From the NCBI GenBank assembly GCA_905373345.1, contig CAJPSU010000039.1:1-6726 (forward strand): 6,726 bases of DNA. Direction: 5' to 3'. The notes beneath the pieces are model-generated. The model did no database searches. It saw only the letters and a program-made list of their open reading frames with translations, and was not told where the DNA came from. Position numbers and translations under genes: made by a program. Of the stretch, positions 1 to 5,278 are shown piece after piece. Positions within the stretch are counted from its first letter, which is position 1. Each line of letters begins with the position of its first letter. The DNA is from Candidatus Saccharimonadota bacterium (lineage in GTDB: Bacteria; Patescibacteriota; Saccharimonadia; Saccharimonadales; Saccharimonadaceae).

Positions 1-388
1 CTTTAACAGTCTCTGATGAAAAATACGCAAGGTACAACAAATGCGGTTTTTTGTTGAGTTCAGCTTGTTGCACACTCAATTCTGTCGTGTTGTAGAACGC
101 TGGATTAAAGCCAGTCTTCTGTTGGCATTCAGGACACTGTTCATATTTTTCAGAGACATCGCGCTTGCCTGGACACTCATAGCACTCGCCAGTTCGCATA
201 TCATACCAACCAGTACAGCGTTTGCGGCTTAGATCAAACGTCAGCGTAAAGTTACCGACAGGACGAGCATACACAAAGACACCGTCAGCATCCATCAGTC
301 GAAAATATGGAGCGTTACACGTGCCGTCAAAGCTAACTCTCGTGAATAGAAACTTTCCAAGCGGCAAATCAACTAATTCACGAATCAT
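1..388 (-). CDS. DUF2797-like zinc-knuckle protein, 3' end cut by window edge
   Basis: An open minus-strand frame runs from an ATG at 386-388 to the left edge without a stop, giving 129 residues. The C-terminal part lies outside. Visible features are CTGWYD at 58-63, then two CxxC pairs (C69/C72 and C85/C88) that look like a four-cysteine zinc site, then GFNPAFYNT, SVQQAELN and PHLLYLAYFS. This order (CTG-W/R-Y, CP, QCxxC, QQ, PH-xLYLAxF) is what I recall for DUF2797 proteins, whose function is unknown to me. The ATG lies 10 bases after the stop of the upstream gene and has no clear Shine-Dalgarno sequence, so translation is probably coupled to that gene and both share its promoter. The zinc site is read from sequence; the family name is from memory; any role is unknown. 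Confidence 0.72.
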   Translation of the reverse strand, partial: MIRELVDLPLGKFLFTRVSFDGTCNAPYFRLMDADGVFVYARPVGNFTLTFDLSRKRCTGWYDMRTGECYECPGKRDVSEKYEQCPECQQKTGFNPAFYNTTELSVQQAELNKKPHLLYLAYFSSETVK

Positions 389-398
389 CTTTTATCTA

Positions 399-914
399 CT
401 ACAATGCGGCTTCTACCGCTGCCCAGCTGGCATCTGGGTCGTCTTCCGGCACGATGATAGTAACTTGATCGCCAACGTTAATACGGAAGTAGGTGACGCT
501 CGCAAGTAAGATACGATACTCTTTGCCCTGCGCTTCAACATAGTATGCACCGTCATGCTGAACGAGCGTACCAATGATCTGCTTGCGTGAAACCGGTCCG
601 ATTTGTTTGTAGATGAAACCGCCATCGCTCGCAATGGTTAGCTTGAGAATGTCGCCTTCAACCAGTTTTGATTTGCTAGCATAGTTAGCTGGCACTGGAT
701 AATTCTTGCCGTCTGGACCGACCATGGTTTGCCCGTCAAACACACCCTCAATAATTTTTCCGGTAACATCCTCGCGACTATTAACCGGTGTCACAATCTG
801 CCCGTCATCGCCCAAAATACTCATGAGCAATTCTTTAGCGGCAGCTAAATTTGTTTCCGCTTCTTGAATCAACGACTTAAGCCGTTTGACTTGTTTTTCT
901 GGTAATTCTGACAT
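399..914 (-). CDS. Conserved hypothetical protein: N-terminal helix plus two tandem barrel-like modules
   Basis: A 171-residue acidic protein without signal peptide or membrane segment, so probably cytoplasmic. Residues 1-34 are charged and helical, likely a coiled coil. Two modules follow, about 52-94 and 112-155. They align with each other: G69-K70-x-Y72 matches G130-K131-x-Y133, and G87-D88 matches G148-D149 with exactly the same internal spacing. Each ends in a GD-hydrophobic strand typical of small beta barrels (OB or SH3-like). A helix followed by two OB folds resembles the N-terminal region of proteasomal ATPases (Mpa/ARC), but there is no ATPase domain here, so this is only an analogy. 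The ATG at 914 has an AGGA at 929-932, 14 bases away, which is rather far. It ends in tandem TAG TAG stops. I recall similar proteins in CPR genomes but no function. Confidence 0.8.
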   Translation of the reverse strand: MSELPEKQVKRLKSLIQEAETNLAAAKELLMSILGDDGQIVTPVNSREDVTGKIIEGVFDGQTMVGPDGKNYPVPANYASKSKLVEGDILKLTIASDGGFIYKQIGPVSRKQIIGTLVQHDGAYYVEAQGKEYRILLASVTYFRINVGDQVTIIVPEDDPDASWAAVEAAL

Positions 915-961
915 ACTGGTTCTCGCATTCCTTTGTATGTTTTCTTGATAATATCAATTTC

Positions 962-989
962 ATTATACGCTTTCATCGTTTGCTGTCAA
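962..989 (-). promoter_or_regulatory. Near-consensus sigma70 promoter for the 399-914 gene unit
   Basis: Read on the minus strand, a perfect TTGACA (984-989) and a perfect TATAAT (962-967) are separated by 16 bases. Transcription would start near 955 and give a leader of about 40 bases before the ATG at 914. This is the strongest promoter match in the window. Confidence 0.82.
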
Positions 990-1001
990 GGATTGCATCG
1001 T

Positions 1002-1010
1002 TTATCCACA
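1002..1010 (+). promoter_or_regulatory. Perfect DnaA-box 9-mer (TTATCCACA)
   Basis: TTATCCACA matches the strict DnaA-box consensus exactly. It lies 12 bases upstream of the -35 hexamer at 984-989 of the minus-strand promoter, a position where a bound protein could touch RNA polymerase. It is the only such exact match I found in the window. One chance hit in a window of this size on either strand has a probability of roughly 5 percent, so function is uncertain. No box cluster or AT-rich unwinding region is seen, so this is not evidence for a replication origin. Confidence 0.4.
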
Positions 1011-1065
1011 CGAATAACAGTAGTTTCTGAAAAGTCGTTGTATTTTTTGTGCAGCATCGTGGTCG

Positions 1066-1953
1066 CTATTTTGTAGGCGGCACTGGCTGTATGGAGATGT
1101 GGGCAGATTCTGCGATGCCATGAAAAGCCTGCGGCGTTATCGATTGGGCGAGTTCATTACGAGTTGTTCGCGTAAGCGTCTTTTCATAAAAATACATTGG
1201 GACAGCAGTGTAGGCTGGGTGTGTTTTGAATACACGGACGAGCGGTTCAAGCATTTCATTAGTAATGCGCACTTCGTGAAAATGGTGTGCGATTCGTTTT
1301 TTCGCCGCGCGGCAATCAAACGGTTTTTTGACCGTAAATTGCTGCAGCACTACATTGCCATCCTGATATGCAGTGAAAATGCCGTTTCGCTGCGGATATG
1401 CAGCGGCCGCGTCAAACGCACTATCGCGCGCAATATCTAGTAGCGCCGGATAAAAACAGAAAAATGATCTCGTTGCCTCGTCGCTTGCATCGCTTGTCTC
1501 TATCGCGAGTACGGCGGTATCAAAAAGTTTAGGACTCTCGGCGATAATAAGCGGGTCGTCAGCGGAGACGTGTGCGCCGGTTGCACCACCGACAATGCGC
1601 TGACATGCTGCGAGCTGGCTCATCAATAAAGCATCGCTCTGGACATTGACGACAGTCATCAATTCAGCTTCAATGTGCGCGAGCGATTCTGCAACAATGC
1701 GCTGGTTAATGCTGGATTGTTCCGCGTAAAGCGACTGCTCAAAAAGTGCGATATCTTCAGCCGAGTATAATTCAGCGTGAAAGAATATTGTTGATTCAAC
1801 CGTATTGCCATCAACCTTACCGATAAACGCACGCGACCGGCCAGCTGCTCTCAACGATAGCAAAAACCGGCGAATGACGATATGCTCAAATAAGTGGCAC
1901 ACGTCGTGCGAAAACGGTAAATCGTAGAACGCGTAAAGTTTAGCAGCAATCAT
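1066..1953 (-). CDS. Putative M16-type zinc metallopeptidase, single-domain
   Basis: A 295-residue protein with the inverted zinc motif H20-L-F-E23-H24 close to the N-terminus, as in M16 (insulinase/processing peptidase) enzymes, where the two His bind zinc and the Glu is catalytic. About 20 residues on, RSRAFIGKVDGNTVEST resembles the M16 strand-turn segment after the motif. An acidic helix follows (E89, E95, E97) that could give the third zinc ligand, although the spacing is shorter than the usual 76 or so residues. The length suits one M16 half-domain, whereas most family members have two halves or form dimers. No signal peptide or membrane helix is evident, so the protein is probably cytoplasmic. 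It is monocistronic: a terminator lies upstream and its own promoter abuts the ATG. It ends with TAG. The motif is seen; the family is inferred and could be a distant or inactive relative. Confidence 0.55.
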   Translation of the reverse strand: MIAAKLYAFYDLPFSHDVCHLFEHIVIRRFLLSLRAAGRSRAFIGKVDGNTVESTIFFHAELYSAEDIALFEQSLYAEQSSINQRIVAESLAHIEAELMTVVNVQSDALLMSQLAACQRIVGGATGAHVSADDPLIIAESPKLFDTAVLAIETSDASDEATRSFFCFYPALLDIARDSAFDAAAAYPQRNGIFTAYQDGNVVLQQFTVKKPFDCRAAKKRIAHHFHEVRITNEMLEPLVRVFKTHPAYTAVPMYFYEKTLTRTTRNELAQSITPQAFHGIAESAHISIQPVPPTK

Positions 1954-1959
1954 ACGGTC

Positions 1960-1968
1960 AGTATAACA
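1960..1968 (-). promoter_or_regulatory. Extended -10 promoter giving a likely leaderless mRNA
   Basis: On the minus strand TGT-TATACT is an extended -10 element. Only six bases (GACCGT) separate TATACT from the ATG at 1951-1953, so transcription should begin at or next to the start codon. No Shine-Dalgarno sequence precedes this ATG. The -35 region is poor (TATGTG at 1983-1988), as is common for extended -10 promoters. Confidence 0.55.
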
Positions 1969-2036
1969 AAATTTACCTGGAGCACATATTATTTATCGGC
2001 AACAAGAAAGATTCCGCGAGAGAGCATCATCACTAG

Positions 2037-2069
2037 AATTACCCCGCCCTATTTTAGAGCGGGGTAATT
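2037..2069 (-). terminator. Hairpin terminator of the rplJ-rplL operon
   Basis: A near-perfect inverted repeat: ACCCCGC (2041-2047) pairs with GCGGGGT (2059-2065), CTA pairs with TAG around a TTT loop, with one C/A mismatch. Flanking AATT on both sides lengthens the stem. It lies 42 bases past the rplL stop. The run of U after the stem is weak (AATTCTAG on the minus strand), so termination may depend on stem strength or be partial. It also separates rplL from the downstream peptidase-like gene. Confidence 0.7.
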
Positions 2070-2111
2070 TAGTAATAACAATGCGATCTCCGTAGATATG
2101 TAGAAGTAAGC

Positions 2112-2489
2112 TTACGCCAGTTCGACGGCCGCGCCAGCGTCTTCCAGAGCTTTTTTAGCAGCCTCGGCTTCGTCTTTTGAGACTTTTTCTTTGATCGGGC
2201 TTGGCGCATTGTCAACAAGCGCTTTAGCTTCACCGAGACCAAGTCCAGTTAGCTCTTTTACCGCTTTGATAACGGCAACTTTTTGCGAACCAGCGTCCTT
2301 TAGTGTGACGGTAAATTCGGTTTTTTCGTCGGCGGCAGCAGCGCCCGCGTCAGCAGCCGGACCAGCGACTGCAACCGCAGCAGCAGCCGGCTCAATGCCG
2401 TATTCTTCTTTCAAAACGGTTTTTAATTCGTTCACCTCTAGAACTGTCAATTTGGTCAGTTCTTCGGCAAGTTTCTTTACATCTGCCAT
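2112..2489 (-). CDS. rplL: 50S ribosomal protein L7/L12
   Basis: At 125 residues it has the normal family length. Residues 1-33 form the dimerisation domain that binds L10. Residues 34-55 are an Ala/Gly/Pro-rich flexible hinge. Residues 56-125 are the C-terminal domain that recruits translation factors (IF2, EF-Tu, EF-G, release factors) to the ribosome. The factor-binding helices carry [20 protein letters not shown] (70-89) followed by LVDNAP, which is diagnostic. The start is supported by AAAGGAG at 2497-2503 with a 7-base spacer. It follows rplJ with a 48-base gap that has no terminator, so both are co-transcribed; the strong ribosome binding site fits the need for several L12 copies per ribosome. 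Stop codon TAA. Confidence 0.98.
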   Translation of the reverse strand: MADVKKLAEELTKLTVLEVNELKTVLKEEYGIEPAAAAVAVAGPAADAGAAAADEKTEFTVTLKDAGSQKVAVIKAVKELTGLGLGEAKALVDNAPSPIKEKVSKDEAEAAKKALEDAGAAVELA

Positions 2490-2537
2490 AGAATTTCTCC
2501 TTTGGTATTTTCTAACATTAATACTAAACTTTGGTTC

Positions 2538-3062
2538 TTACGCAGTGGCCTTATCGGCGACACCGTCAAGCAGCGCATGAAGATTACCAGAAAGCGCATT
2601 CGTAACGTCGTGAACCGGTGAGAGCAATTGCGCCATCGTTTCAGCAATAAGCTGATTCTTGCTCGGTAAGCCAGCAAGCGCCGTTACTTCAGCAGTACTT
2701 TGCGCTACTCCTTCGCCACTGAAGCCAGCGACGAGCTCAAGTGCTGGATGAGTTTTGGCAAAATCATTCAGCACCTTAGCAGGCATAACTTCATCGTCCT
2801 GCGATACGGCATAAAGCAGCTGTCCTGTGAGCGCCGCTGTATCGGTGCTTTCATAAGTACTACTTTTACTCATCGCAACGCGCACCAGGCGGTTCTTCAC
2901 CACTTTGATGACAACGCCGGCTTCGCGTGCGTTTTTACGCAATTCCTGCAACTCAGCCACGCTGATCCCTTGGTATTTTGCGACAGCCGTGCTTTTCGCG
3001 TTCGCGAACAGCTCGCTCATTTCTGCGACCAAAGCTTGTTTCTTGTCTTTGCTAATCGCCAT
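2538..3062 (-). CDS. rplJ: 50S ribosomal protein L10
   Basis: L10 forms the base of the ribosomal stalk: it binds 23S rRNA and L11 through its N-terminal domain and carries L7/L12 dimers on its C-terminal helix. The 174 residues match the family. MAISKDKKQALVAEM starts the RNA-binding domain, VAKYQGISVAELQELRK and VVIKVVKNRLVRVAM are typical, and the C-terminal helix (about 148-174) contains VTNALSGNLHALLDG, the L12-binding region. The frame stays open upstream to 3179, but that part is the leader RNA; the ATG at 3062 is chosen because AAAGGA lies 8 bases before it and the protein then begins like other L10s. It is first in an rplJ-rplL operon with its own promoter and autoregulatory leader. 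Stop codon TAA. Confidence 0.98.
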   Translation of the reverse strand: MAISKDKKQALVAEMSELFANAKSTAVAKYQGISVAELQELRKNAREAGVVIKVVKNRLVRVAMSKSSTYESTDTAALTGQLLYAVSQDDEVMPAKVLNDFAKTHPALELVAGFSGEGVAQSTAEVTALAGLPSKNQLIAETMAQLLSPVHDVTNALSGNLHALLDGVADKATA

Positions 3063-3070
3063 AGACAAAA

Positions 3071-3076
3071 TCCTTT
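3071..3076 (-). promoter_or_regulatory. Ribosome binding site that sets the rplJ start
   Basis: AAAGGA on the minus strand lies 8 bases upstream of the ATG at 3060-3062. It rules out the longer frame that begins at 3179 inside the leader RNA. Confidence 0.85.
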
Positions 3077-3123
3077 CGTTTGCTTTGATAAATGAGACCG
3101 CATTGTTAAGGTTCGACACTGAC

Positions 3124-3151
3124 AAAAAACGCCCCTGCATGCGCAAAGACG
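3124..3151 (-). terminator. Intrinsic terminator inside the rplJ leader (probable attenuator)
   Basis: On the minus strand CGTCTTTGC (3143-3151) pairs with GCAGGGGCG (3130-3138) as a nine-pair stem with three G-U wobbles and a four-base loop, followed by six U (3124-3129). It lies between the L10 leader structure and the rplJ ribosome binding site, where L10-leader attenuators are usually found. CGCAAA in the leader loop (3199-3204) is complementary to TTTGCG in this terminator (3142-3147), which could form an alternative antiterminator. The stem and U-run are seen; the switching is inferred. Confidence 0.68.
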
Positions 3152-3170
3152 AAAAACGGAGTAATTCCCT

Positions 3171-3221
3171 CGGTAGCATTCTTATCGGCGCTTCGCTTTT
3201 TGCGACTCGCCCGCTACGGTC
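3171..3221 (-). ncRNA. Ribosomal protein L10 leader (autoregulatory mRNA structure)
   Basis: The rplJ 5' untranslated RNA contains the conserved L10-leader layout. GTAGC (3213-3217) pairs with GCTAC (3173-3177), and the latter is followed by CGAGG as in the known CUACCGAGG signature. Inside, GGCG pairs with CGCC (3208-3211 with 3187-3190). An AG/AG internal loop able to form tandem G-A pairs follows, and then TCGC pairs with GCGA around five A. A 9-base bulge lies on the 3' side of the lower stem. This is the element bound by the L10-L12 complex to repress its own operon when ribosomal protein is in excess. The structure was folded by eye; a covariance-model search would settle the exact limits. 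Confidence 0.8.
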
Positions 3222-3242
3222 TTTGGCAATGTCTTACCAGAT

Positions 3243-3271
3243 ATTGTAACAGAAGAGTGCTAAGACCGCAA
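3243..3271 (-). promoter_or_regulatory. Promoter of the rplJ-rplL operon
   Basis: TTGCGG (3266-3271) and TACAAT (3243-3248) are 17 bases apart on the minus strand, and TGT just before the -10 makes it an extended -10. The start would fall near 3236, giving a leader of about 174 bases that holds the L10-binding structure and the attenuator. No terminator is visible between tmk and this promoter, so some read-through from tmk is possible. Confidence 0.72.
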
Positions 3272-3330
3272 GAATGCGCGCGAGATTTACCATAACAGCA
3301 ATGCAGCACCAGCCAACTGGACACTTCCAC

Positions 3331-3984
3331 TTATGAAATAATCTGTAAAATCTCCGCCTGAATCTCTGCCGGTGTCTTGCGGTGGTCTGGCGCGATACAC
3401 TCAACAACGGGCAGCGCCATATCGCGGGCGAGCGCAGCGTAACCGTTATTTACTCTATGTTGAAAATCATCAGCGCGCGATTCGAACGCATCAAGATGCG
3501 CTGAGTTGCTACGTTTGGCGAGGCGACGTTTGCGCTCGGCGTCGTCGTTCATAGTCAGAACAACTACATGGTCCGGTGACATATAACGCGCATCAGTGAA
3601 AAGCGCGGTCGTTTTGCGAATATGATCGAGGTTAAGCCCTTCGCCGTAACCTTGGTATGCGAGCGTCGAGAGATAATTGCGCGCCGCCAGTACGACCGCG
3701 CCCTGCTCAAGCGCCGGCGCAATGCTGTGCTGCCATAGTTCCCGCCGCGCCGCGCTGAACAATGCCAGATTAATTTCTGGATCGCGCTGCAACTGCCTAT
3801 TCTTGATAATCGTGCGTAGATAACGAGCAACAGGCGTCGTAAACACTGAGCCGCCGCCTGGCTCCTCAACAGTTACCACGCTATACCCCTGCTTATGAAA
3901 ATATGTTTGCAAAAGGCGAACTTGCGTTGATTTTCCTGTGCCATCATTCCCCTCAATGACGATGTAGCGCCCGCGCGTGATCAT
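3331..3984 (-). CDS. tmk: Thymidylate kinase (dTMP kinase)
   Basis: Phosphorylates dTMP to dTDP with ATP, the step after thymidylate synthase. The 217 residues are a normal length. Seen are the P-loop GNDGTGKST (12-20), the EEPGG nucleoside-binding motif (40-44), STLAYQGYGEG (106-116) and a LID region with several Arg, ending in DAFESRADDFQHRVNNGY (165-182), which matches the family's DRxE-F-RV-GY pattern. The usual DRYxxS motif reads A101-R102-N-Y-L-S106: the Arg is kept but the Asp is replaced. I think relatives in this lineage share this, so it is probably functional. AGGA lies 8 bases before the ATG. That ATG shares its A with the TAA stop of dcd (TAATG), so translation is coupled. Stop codon TAA. 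Confidence 0.94.
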   Translation of the reverse strand: MITRGRYIVIEGNDGTGKSTQVRLLQTYFHKQGYSVVTVEEPGGGSVFTTPVARYLRTIIKNRQLQRDPEINLALFSAARRELWQHSIAPALEQGAVVLAARNYLSTLAYQGYGEGLNLDHIRKTTALFTDARYMSPDHVVVLTMNDDAERKRRLAKRSNSAHLDAFESRADDFQHRVNNGYAALARDMALPVVECIAPDHRKTPAEIQAEILQIIS

Positions 3985-4721
3985 TATAGTAATCCTTCAG
4001 CAAGCCCCTCAACTACCCGCGGCAACTTAACGGGCGATGCGTAAGCGCGCGGCAGCAACATATCGGGGCGCCAAGCAGCTTTGATAGCAGCAAGGTCGGC
4101 GCTTGACACAGATTGATAGTTGCCCGAAGCGCGCGAATATTCTGTCTCAACCGGGCCGGTAGCACTGAAGACAATTTGCGCGATACGATAGCCAACGGGC
4201 AATACAATATGCTCGCGCTCATTCAAATTGTGGATTTCCATCGTCCAACGGTTGATATAGCCTGGATCGCCCCACCCCGCGCAATAGCACGCCGATATAC
4301 CGATTCGCCCTGTAGTACTGCGCGCTTGCATGCTGGTCGTGCCGGGCGGCAAAATACCAATAAACTCATGCGTATGCGCGAGAATCCGCTCATTCGGCCG
4401 CAAAACGATAACGGGGTGGTCGGCGGAAATGTTAGTAATCTCTGCGATATTTGCAATTGAGCTCGCCAAACGTTTCCGCGCGTCGCGCCATGGTTTCGCG
4501 ATGTTGTACGCGCCAAAATACCGCTTAACGTCCGCCTGGTCAAACGGATTAAACAGCGCATCGCCGTTTTTGGCGCCTCCAGCGTAGTAAAAATAATAGC
4601 CAAGCGTCACGTCGATGCTTGAGCCGTTGATTCGCGCGGGTGCCGGATCACACACAATATGCCCGCTCGCAAGCGCTTTTTTTATCTCAATGTCGCTATA
4701 AATGGCCGCTGATTCTTGCAT
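3984..4721 (-). CDS. dcd: dCTP deaminase family protein (possibly bifunctional with dUTPase activity)
   Basis: Converts dCTP to dUTP (or directly to dUMP in bifunctional forms), feeding thymidylate synthesis. The 245 residues exceed the usual 170-200. Motifs in order are INGSSIDVTLG (31-41), RPNERILAHTHEFIGI (108-123), ARSTTGRIGI (133-142, the RSS-type phosphate-binding motif), AGWGDPGY (148-155), TMEIHN (160-165) and GYRIAQIVF (177-185). E162 aligns with the catalytic Glu of deaminases, which supports Dcd over a plain dUTPase. Extra length is in residues 45-105 and at the C-terminus. The frame is open upstream to 4886 but overlaps folA there; the ATG at 4721 is chosen for its AGGGG 5 bases upstream. 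It is divergent from folA and overlaps tmk by one base. Stop codon TAA. Confidence 0.88.
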   Translation of the reverse strand: MQESAAIYSDIEIKKALASGHIVCDPAPARINGSSIDVTLGYYFYYAGGAKNGDALFNPFDQADVKRYFGAYNIAKPWRDARKRLASSIANIAEITNISADHPVIVLRPNERILAHTHEFIGILPPGTTSMQARSTTGRIGISACYCAGWGDPGYINRWTMEIHNLNEREHIVLPVGYRIAQIVFSATGPVETEYSRASGNYQSVSSADLAAIKAAWRPDMLLPRAYASPVKLPRVVEGLAEGLL

Positions 4722-4726
4722 AATTT

Positions 4727-4731
4727 CCCCT
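4727..4731 (-). promoter_or_regulatory. Ribosome binding site that sets the dcd start
   Basis: AGGGG on the minus strand, 5 bases before the ATG at 4719-4721. It supports the 245-residue protein over a 300-residue version that would read through folA. Confidence 0.75.
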
Positions 4732-4743
4732 AATGCTACCGAT

Positions 4744-4752
4744 ATTGTATCA
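4744..4752 (-). promoter_or_regulatory. Extended -10 promoter for dcd-tmk
   Basis: TGA-TACAAT on the minus strand is an extended -10. It closely resembles the rplJ promoter: both read TGnTACAATATC. The -35 is weak (TACATT). The start would be near 4737, leaving a 16-base leader that contains the ribosome binding site. It overlaps the putative folA -10 on the other strand. Confidence 0.6.
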
Positions 4753-4753
4753 T
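4748..4753 (+). promoter_or_regulatory. Putative folA -10 element (leaderless)
   Basis: TATCAT lies six bases (GAACGT) before the folA ATG at 4760, so the mRNA would begin at or near the start codon. No Shine-Dalgarno sequence is present. The geometry matches the peptidase-like gene (TATACT, GACCGT, ATG). The -35 region is poor, so the call rests on position and on the likeness between the two sites. Confidence 0.42.
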
Positions 4754-4759
4754 GAACGT

Positions 4760-5245
4760 ATGGAGAAATGTATTGTCGTGGCATACGATAAAAACCGTGG
4801 TATCGGCGCGCGCGGCAATTTGCCATGGGGGCGTGCACTGCCAGCCGATTTGAAACATTTTCGCGCGCTGACAATAGGCAAATCAATCATCATGGGGCGC
4901 GCAACGTTTGAGTCGATTGGACGAGCATTGCCGCAGCGCGAGAATATCGTCGTAACGCATCGGGCGCTTGACGCAGCGGACGTTATAGCAGTTGATAGCC
5001 TAGCGCGAGCATATGAAATCGCGCAGCATCAGCCGTGTATAATAATCGGCGGCGCAAGCATCTACGAGCAAGCACTGGCGGATTGCGACGTTATTCATGC
5101 AACTGAAGTTGATCATTCGTTTACTGGCATCGATCGTTACTTTCCATCACTCGACGACAGCTGGCACGAGCACAAACGTCAATCATTCCCGGCAGATGAA
5201 GCGAATCAATACGCCTATAGTTTTGTAACATATATGCGCGCGTAA
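4760..5245 (+). CDS. folA: Dihydrofolate reductase
   Basis: Reduces dihydrofolate to tetrahydrofolate with NADPH. This regenerates the cofactor that thymidylate synthase oxidises, which explains its place between dcd and thyA. The 161 residues match the family. Visible are IVVAYDKNRGIGARGNLPW (5-23) including the substrate-loop Trp23, LPAD30LKHF with the catalytic acid at D30 (D27 in E. coli), IIMGRATFESIGRALP (43-58) for NADPH binding, and IIIGGASIYEQAL (94-106) with the paired glycines. The frame opens at 4733, but the protein aligns from MEKCIVVAY, so the ATG at 4760 is taken. There is no ribosome binding site, so it is probably leaderless. It is the only plus-strand gene here, divergent from dcd and convergent with thyA (33-base gap). 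Stop codon TAA. Confidence 0.95.
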   Translation: MEKCIVVAYDKNRGIGARGNLPWGRALPADLKHFRALTIGKSIIMGRATFESIGRALPQRENIVVTHRALDAADVIAVDSLARAYEIAQHQPCIIIGGASIYEQALADCDVIHATEVDHSFTGIDRYFPSLDDSWHEHKRQSFPADEANQYAYSFVTYMRA

Positions 5246-5278
5246 TACTTGCAGTCTTGCTGCACACTTAAAACCCTA

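Noticed and set aside
41..509. Two plus-strand open frames at the left end
   Set aside because: They lie opposite the DUF2797-like and duplicated-barrel genes, have no ribosome binding site, and no family resemblance.
1002..1010. Replication origin at the DnaA box
   Set aside because: A single box without a cluster, AT-rich unwinding element or dnaA/dnaN neighbours does not support an origin.
2496..2537. Direct repeat ACCAAAG and a short GTATT/AATAC inverted repeat between rplJ and rplL
   Set aside because: Too short to separate from chance in AT-rich spacer DNA; one copy of the repeat simply covers the rplL ribosome binding site.
2191..2580. Long plus-strand open frame opposite rplL and the end of rplJ
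   Set aside because: It mirrors the Ala-rich rplL sequence, giving a Ser/Ala-rich product without motifs; it is antisense to confident genes.
3063..3179. N-terminal extension of rplJ by 39 residues
   Set aside because: The extension reads through the leader RNA and its terminator, is unlike any L10 N-terminus, and a good ribosome binding site sits before the ATG at 3062.
3294..3330. Possible terminator after tmk (CCAG/CTGG)
   Set aside because: Four base pairs and no U-run; I see no credible terminator between tmk and the rplJ promoter.
4113..4587. Plus-strand open frames inside dcd
   Set aside because: Antisense to the conserved catalytic core of dcd; no motifs and no start signals.
4722..4886. 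N-terminal extension of dcd by 55 residues
   Set aside because: It would lie antisense inside folA and across both promoters. The ATG at 4721 has a ribosome binding site and yields a family-like N-terminus.
5250..5264. Small hairpin (TGCAG/CTGCA) between convergent folA and thyA
   Set aside because: Only five base pairs with no U-run on either strand. It may help end both transcripts but is too weak to call as a terminator.
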